Of a stretch of 8,674 nt of DNA, positions 6,096 to 8,674 are shown in pieces. The notes beneath the pieces were generated by a model that made no database searches, had not been told where the DNA came from, and worked only from the letters and a program-made list of their open reading frames with translations. Within the stretch, counting starts at the first letter, position 1; each line of letters starts with the position of its first letter. Made by a program: the position numbers and the translations under genes. Origin of the DNA: JADKIH01 sp049363815 (GTDB lineage: Bacteria > Bacteroidota > Bacteroidia > AKYH767-A > 2013-40CM-41-45); NCBI GenBank assembly GCA_049363815.1, contig JBMQEM010000044.1, forward strand, positions 1-8,674, given 5' to 3'.

Positions 6096-7160
6096 ATGAA
6101 AAAGTCGGTTGTCGTTTTGTTTCATATTGGATTCTGGGCGTGCTATATACTTTTGATACTGATAGTAGTTGGAGTGTTTTATAGAAGCGGACATACGATA
6201 GATCAGGAAGCCAGGGCAATGAATGCTATTAAGAGCGTAATGGTATTTGCTTTTTTGCCGTCTTTTATCACATTTTATTTATGTTATTTTCTTGTATTTC
6301 CAAAACACCTTCAGAAAAAAAAGTTTTATCGTTCCATTGTGGCAGGAATCTTTATTTCACTGGGAGCTGCTGTTTTAGGGTACATAACCATCAGATACCT
6401 GATCGAAACCGGTCGTATCATTGACATGGATGAAGGTGGGAAGCATGGTCGCTCTACTGCCGTTAGAGTAATCGTTGTGATGACTATCATTTCGTCCATT
6501 TCAGGGATGGTGGCATTAGTAATGAAGGGATTCATCACCTGGTTTGAGGAAGTTAAGCTGAAAGAGAAGTTGAAGCAAAAGAATCATGAAACGGAAATGG
6601 CCTTAGTGAAGGCGCAACTCGACCCGCATTTTTTGTTCAATACACTTAATAACATAGACGTTTTGATGATAAAAGATGCAGGAGAAGCTTCTACTTATCT
6701 GAACAAGCTTTCAGATATATTGCGTTTTATGTTATATGAAACAAAAACAGACAGAATATTGCTTGAAAAGGAGCTGGAGTATATTGAGAAGTACATTGAA
6801 CTGCAAAAGATCAGAACATTAAACTCCGCTTATGTAAATTTCACTGTTACAGGGATTCCCGGAAATCGGACAATAGCTCCGATGATTTTTATTCCTTTTA
6901 TTGAGAACGCATTCAAGCATACTACCAATAAGAAAATAGATAATGCGATCAATGTTCAGGTAGTCATTAAAAAAGATACAATTTTATTTGTGTGTGATAA
7001 TAAATTTGATCCAAATCGCAAGCTGAAGCAAGATAGTAACGGACTTGGGAATGATCTGATCCGGAAACGTCTGGATCTGATCTATCCTGACAATCATTCT
7101 TTGGAGATCGTTAAACATACAGATATTTATAGTGTACATTTGACAATCAGAAATGGATAA
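6096..7160 (+). CDS. LytS/YehU-type sensor histidine kinase
   Basis: A 354-residue membrane kinase that should autophosphorylate and pass phosphate to the adjacent LytTR regulator. Four TM segments lie at about 6-27, 45-68, 79-103 and 123-147; there is no large extracellular sensor domain, so the stimulus is sensed in or near the membrane, or through a partner. A short charged coiled coil (150-172) leads to the His_kinase domain (PF06580 type) with KAQLDPHFLFNTLNNI; His178 is the predicted phosphoacceptor. The ATP-binding part shows the N box (PFIENAFKH, Asn271), a CDN motif near 300-302 and a G box GLGNDLIRKRL (316-326). All catalytic elements look intact and the length is usual for the family. 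Its stop overlaps the next ATG by 8 bp, so the two genes are translationally coupled. A TAAATTTG box abuts the start. Confidence 0.95.
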   Translation: MKKSVVVLFHIGFWACYILLILIVVGVFYRSGHTIDQEARAMNAIKSVMVFAFLPSFITFYLCYFLVFPKHLQKKKFYRSIVAGIFISLGAAVLGYITIRYLIETGRIIDMDEGGKHGRSTAVRVIVVMTIISSISGMVALVMKGFITWFEEVKLKEKLKQKNHETEMALVKAQLDPHFLFNTLNNIDVLMIKDAGEASTYLNKLSDILRFMLYETKTDRILLEKELEYIEKYIELQKIRTLNSAYVNFTVTGIPGNRTIAPMIFIPFIENAFKHTTNKKIDNAINVQVVIKKDTILFVCDNKFDPNRKLKQDSNGLGNDLIRKRLDLIYPDNHSLEIVKHTDIYSVHLTIRNG

Positions 7161-7848
7161 ATATTCTTGCATAATTATAGAGGATGAGCCACTTGCTATG
7201 GAACGTACAAAGTCATTTGTCGATAAAATTCCATTTTTAAATTTGTGCGGAACATTCGACAATGCTCTCGATGGCCTTTCTTATCTGAGGTCCAATAAAG
7301 TTGATCTCCTTTTTCTTGATATCAATATGGATGAATTGTCTGGAATTGAATTATTGGAAAGCTCAAAGATCGACAGTCGCGTGATCATTACCACAGCATA
7401 CCAGGAATATGCCATAAAGGGGTATGAACTGAATGTGACCGACTATCTTCTTAAACCATTTACATTCGACCGTTTTCTAAAGGCAGTCAATAAAGCGCAG
7501 GAAAGTATGAGTCAGCCGGCTCTAAGTTTGCCTCCTGAGTACATTTTTGTCAAAACAGAAAACCGGTTAGAAAAAGTCAACCTTTCAGATATAATTTATA
7601 TCGAAGGAATGCGCGATTATCGCAGAATTCATACGGCAGAGAAAAGGATCATGACTCTACAGAATTTCAGCGAACTTGAAAAGATCATTCCTTCCAACAT
7701 CGTTTGCAGGGTACACAAATCGTTTATGGTAGGTATCAACAAGATCGAATCCATTGAACGTAGCAGAATAAAAATTTTCAATCAGATCATTCCCATCTCC
7801 GAAACCTACAGGGAGCTTTTCTTCCAGGTAATCAGCAAGTCGAATTAG
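7153..7848 (+). CDS. LytTR-family response regulator
   Basis: A 231-residue DNA-binding response regulator and partner of the kinase just upstream, whose stop it overlaps by 8 bp (ATGGATAA). The receiver domain (about 4-117) has the acidic pair EDE (10-12), phosphoacceptor Asp56 in LLFLDINM, Thr80/Thr81 in the switch region and Lys101 in the LLKPF motif. A linker of about 15 residues precedes the LytTR domain (about 133-229), recognised by FVKTENRLEKVNLSDIIYIE, the DYRRIHT segment and VCRVHKSFMVGINKIESIE. Phosphorylation should promote dimerisation and binding to direct repeats in target promoters. No second output domain is present. The nearest downstream gene, a TonB-dependent receptor, is 325 bp away on the same strand and is a possible but unproven target. 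Confidence 0.95.
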   Translation: MDKYSCIIIEDEPLAMERTKSFVDKIPFLNLCGTFDNALDGLSYLRSNKVDLLFLDINMDELSGIELLESSKIDSRVIITTAYQEYAIKGYELNVTDYLLKPFTFDRFLKAVNKAQESMSQPALSLPPEYIFVKTENRLEKVNLSDIIYIEGMRDYRRIHTAEKRIMTLQNFSELEKIIPSNIVCRVHKSFMVGINKIESIERSRIKIFNQIIPISETYRELFFQVISKSN

Positions 7849-8173
7849 TAAATGAAAGTTAGAGATTGGTGATTAACATTTAGTGATCACAACTCTTCTC
7901 TAAAAATTGAACCCTGTAATTTGAGCTGAAAAATTAAACTAAGTAGCGATTAGTAGATTAAAGACTTTTAATTAGAAATTATAAAATCGGACTTCGAGGT
8001 CATAATTTACATTATAGTACAGACTTTTTATGTTTTTCCTTTTCAAGTTTGCAGAATATAAATCCGATTTGGCAGACATCACACCCAGATACGCATAGTT
8101 GAATTGTAGAACTGTCCTCATTCATAGACTTTTGCCTCAGTAATCAAACAAAAACTACAAACAAACACATGCT
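7849..8173. other. AT-rich intergenic region upstream of the TonB-dependent receptor
   Basis: No gene seen in 325 bp. Notable items are the palindrome GTGATCAC at 7883-7890; two 8-of-9 matches to the LytTR-type direct repeat pattern at 7855-7863 (AAAGTTAGA) and 7875-7883 (AACATTTAG), 11 bp apart; and an 8-bp inverted repeat AAATCGGA (7984-7991) / TCCGATTT (8063-8070). The region is long enough to carry a regulated promoter for the receptor gene. No clear terminator follows the response-regulator gene. Confidence 0.4.
8104..8134 (+). promoter_or_regulatory. Candidate promoter for the TonB-dependent receptor
   Basis: TTG at 8104-8106 and GACTTTTG at 8127-8134 (7 of 8 to TANNTTTG) are separated by 20 bp, within the usual spacing for the phylum. 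This would give a leader of about 35 nt rich in CAAA and ACAA before the ATG at 8174. Confidence 0.35.
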
Positions 8174-8674
8174 ATGAAAAAGTTCATTACAACAACATTA
8201 TTAATTACGCTACTAACCACTCTGGCTTTTGGCCAGAAGATGACCCAGATGGTCAGAGGAACCATTCTGGATGTAGATAGCAAGCAGCCACTCATAGGAG
8301 TCGTGGTTGTTCTGACCACTGATCCGACGATTGGAGCCGTTACCGATTTCAATGGTGAGTTTAAGATGGAAAAAATTCCTGTTGGAAGAATATCCTTGAA
8401 ATTGTCTTATCTGGGATTCGAAGGAAAGGTAATTCCTGATATCGAAGTTAATTCAGGTAAAGAAACGGTTCTGAACCTGACCATGCAGGAAAAAGTTTCG
8501 AAACTGAATGAAGTTGAAATAACAGGTTACAAAAACAAGGGTGAAGCGATCAATGAAATGTCGGTGGTAAGTACCCGTTCAATTTCAGCAGTAGAAACCA
8601 AACGCTATGCAGGTGGATTGGATGATCCTTCCAAGATCTTGTCAAATTTCGCTGGTGTTACTGCCGGACAGAAT
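8174..8674 (+). CDS. TonB-dependent outer-membrane receptor, N-terminal part
   Basis: The frame opens at ATG 8174 and runs 167 codons to the window edge without a stop. An upstream ATG at 8169 reads only ATG-CTA-TGA, so it is excluded. Residues 1-20 are a signal peptide (MKKFITTTLLITLLTTLAFG, cleavage near FG-Q). Residues about 27-107 form a CarboxypepD_reg-like domain: VRGTILDVDSKQPLIGVVVV, then TDFNGEFKMEKIPVGRISL and YLGFEG, the usual N-terminal extension of Bacteroidota receptors. The plug starts at about 113 with LNEVEITGY and goes on to YAGGLDDPSKILSNFAGVTA. This plug wording fits the general TonB-dependent receptor type rather than classical SusC. The ligand cannot be told from this portion. 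It lies downstream of the LytS/LytTR pair on the same strand with its own long leader region. Confidence 0.9.
   Translation, partial: MKKFITTTLLITLLTTLAFGQKMTQMVRGTILDVDSKQPLIGVVVVLTTDPTIGAVTDFNGEFKMEKIPVGRISLKLSYLGFEGKVIPDIEVNSGKETVLNLTMQEKVSKLNEVEITGYKNKGEAINEMSVVSTRSISAVETKRYAGGLDDPSKILSNFAGVTAGQN

Noticed and set aside
5696..6194. Two minus-strand open frames (5696-6013 and 5997-6194)
   Set aside because: They overlap the lipoprotein end, the strong terminator and the kinase start on the opposite strand, and their translations look like noncoding DNA.
6326..7262. Antisense open frames opposite the kinase and response regulator
   Set aside because: Both genes beneath have intact family motifs; the antisense frames have none.
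7869..7890. Hairpin (GTGAT...ATCAC) as terminator of the two-component operon
   Set aside because: The stem is only 5 bp with a 12-nt loop and no U-tract.
1..8674. CRISPR array, tRNA, rRNA, insertion sequence, phage or defence genes
   Set aside because: No regular repeats, cloverleaf sequences, transposase/integrase frames or recognised defence domains were seen.

Overview
The window looks like chromosomal DNA of a member of the Bacteroidota. Supporting signs are the AT-rich intergenic regions, several TANNTTTG-type -7 boxes (the Bacteroidota sigma consensus), a lipoprotein with the Cys-Lys-Lys-Asp-Glu-Asp start typical of surface lipoproteins in this phylum, a TonB-dependent receptor with an N-terminal carboxypeptidase-regulatory-like domain, and a LytS/LytTR two-component pair. 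I cannot name the genus.

Layout. Positions 1-134 (minus) hold the 5' end of a secreted protein that begins a LamG/concanavalin-like region. Positions 421-1464 (minus) encode a nucleoid-associated protein of the NdpA/YejK family. Positions 1544-3479 form a small envelope gene group. On the minus strand are a Met/His-rich outer-membrane barrel-like protein and, upstream of it, a 122-residue protein with a C-H-G-K-C-H motif. On the plus strand, leaving from the same 61-bp intergenic region, is a 125-residue secreted Cys-containing protein that appears to start at TTG. Metal (probably copper) handling is the best guess for this group but is not proven.

Positions 3599-4522 (plus) encode a YitT-family membrane protein with a C-terminal DUF2179 domain. 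The 305-bp gap after it contains a degenerate inverted repeat of a CACGAAG/GGGCAC type. Positions 4828-5808 (plus) encode a lipoprotein of unknown function, closed by a strong rho-independent terminator at 5829-5875. Positions 6096-7848 (plus) are an overlapping operon: a four-TM LytS-type histidine kinase followed by its LytTR response regulator. After a 325-bp AT-rich gap, a TonB-dependent receptor starts at 8174 and runs off the window.

No tRNA, rRNA, CRISPR array, transposase, integrase or phage gene was seen. I found no clear multi-gene defence or novel enzymatic system. The least explained parts are the putative metal-linked cluster with its divergent small protein (1544-3479), the domain-less lipoprotein (4828-5808) and the palindromic intergenic DNA before the kinase.
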